From the NCBI GenBank assembly GCA_964405735.1, contig CAYOPD010000003.1:1-64000 (forward strand): a stretch of 64,000 nt of DNA, in the 5' to 3' direction. This document shows positions 63,394-64,000 of the stretch, piece by piece. The DNA comes from JADJLQ01 sp964405735. GTDB taxonomy: Bacteria; Bacteroidota; Bacteroidia; Chitinophagales; Saprospiraceae. The notes beneath the pieces were generated by a model. That model was not told the origin of the DNA, ran no database searches, and was given only the letters and a program-made list of their open reading frames with translations. The position numbers and the translations under genes are program-made. Positions within the stretch are counted from its first letter, which is position 1; the number at the start of each line of letters is the position of its first letter.

Positions 63394-64000
63394 TTATGCC
63401 GACTTTTCGGCAATTCGTAGTCGGGCACTGCGCACCCGGTAGTTTTCTTTTATTTCTTCTTCAGAGGGCTGGATCGTTTTTTTTGATACTGCCCTGAGTG
63501 TTGTTATTTTATTTCCAAACGGATCTTTTTTAACCTGGCCATCCACATCTCCGTTCTGGATCAGATGTTTGACCATCCGGTCTTCCAGGGAATGGTAGGA
63601 AATGACCACCAGCCGGCCACCCGGCTTCAACACTGCCACCGCATCCATCAAGAATTGCCGCAGGGAAACCATTTCTTCATTCACTTCTATCCGGATCGCC
63701 TGGAATACTTTGGCCAGGTATTGATGTACCGGACCGACTGCCGCAGACCGCGCCAGGTCTTCCAGTTGAGCCACGGTCGTCACTGGGCTCCTGCCTTTTC
63801 GTTGCCTGATCAGTTCTACCAACCGGTGTGCGTTCCAGATCTCCCCGTATTCCCTGAAGATCTTTTCGAGCTTCAGCGGGTCGGTATGGTTGATCACATC
63901 GGCGGCCGTCCTGGGCTGCTGCTGGTTCATCCGCATATCCAGGGGCAGGTCCTGACCCTGGTGGCGGAATGCAAATCCCCTTTCGGGCACATCCAGCTGG
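63394..64000 (-). CDS. rsmH: 16S rRNA (cytosine1402-N4)-methyltransferase RsmH, C-terminal part
   Basis: The frame is open through the window edge, and about the last 200 residues are visible. The sequence QLDVPERGFAFRHQ at the edge, PLDMRMN, TAADVINH, IFREYGEIWNAHRL, KVFQAIRIEVNEE and the LVVISYHSLEDRMVKHL segment are diagnostic of RsmH (MraW). An internal GTG at 63990 is not the true start. It is the first visible gene of the dcw cluster, 85 bp before ftsL. Confidence 0.95.
   Translation of the reverse strand, partial: QLDVPERGFAFRHQGQDLPLDMRMNQQQPRTAADVINHTDPLKLEKIFREYGEIWNAHRLVELIRQRKGRSPVTTVAQLEDLARSAAVGPVHQYLAKVFQAIRIEVNEEMVSLRQFLMDAVAVLKPGGRLVVISYHSLEDRMVKHLIQNGDVDGQVKKDPFGNKITTLRAVSKKTIQPSEEEIKENYRVRSARLRIAEKSA

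Overview
The window looks like a chromosomal scaffold segment from a Bacteroidota bacterium, most plausibly a Saprospiria-like lineage (inference; no marker gene was searched). Supporting signs are Bacteroidota promoter -7 boxes of the form TAnnTTTG upstream of several genes, start codons without Shine-Dalgarno sequences, two proteins with type IX secretion C-terminal sorting domains, a PafA-type alkaline phosphatase, a meso-DAP type MurE, and an FtsZ ending in NNSYLYDNVD. A run of exactly 100 N at 6853-6952 marks an assembly gap, so this is a draft or metagenome-derived scaffold.

Layout. 1-2200 is an accessory edge: a tRNA-Glu (its first base lies outside the window) with its terminator, a decayed tyrosine recombinase, a 35-codon remnant of an FAD oxidoreductase ending in an integron-attC-like inverted repeat, an AT-rich HigBA-type toxin-antitoxin pair with a clear promoter, and tandem palindromes. 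2208-5610 holds a MacB/FtsX-type permease divergent from a LysR regulator. 5831-8208 is gapA-pgk, split by the assembly gap. 8209-11260 contains a large zinc metalloprotease flanked by two unusual repeat families: twin hairpins at 8215 and 8409, and a composite palindrome element at 10974-11260. 11269-22045 holds catabolic and secreted hydrolases: DCC thiol oxidoreductase, D-aminoacylase-like lipoprotein, class V aminotransferase, amidase, a reprolysin-like protease with seven FN3 repeats and a T9SS tail, and PafA.

22103-27375 is the most distinctive locus: a five-gene minus-strand operon encoding two coiled-coil proteins (one membrane-anchored), a solute-binding protein fused to an OmpA peptidoglycan-binding domain, an enlarged ABC permease and an ABC ATPase. 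It looks like a NitT/TauT-type importer physically tied to the cell wall; PafA follows 57 bp downstream.

27529-31319 carries arginine deiminase, a YbgC-like thioesterase, a BrkB-family membrane protein, ubiX and a small exported protein. 31384-34845 (minus) is exbB-exbD-tonB-folC. 34997-38590 is the fatty-acid beta-oxidation pair fadN-fadA. 38728-41502 encodes a predicted outer-membrane metallopeptidase with a beta-barrel end. 41514-44007 is a Ktr/Trk potassium uptake pair. 44129-51951 has a methyltransferase, murB with an MsbA-like exporter, a T9SS beta-helix protein, and a pnuC-hydrolase-potassium channel operon. 52087-64000 is the dcw cell-division and wall cluster on the minus strand (rsmH, ftsL, ftsI, murE, mraY, ftsW, murG, ftsQ, ftsA, ftsZ), which lacks murD and murC at their usual positions and ends in a good terminator after ftsZ.
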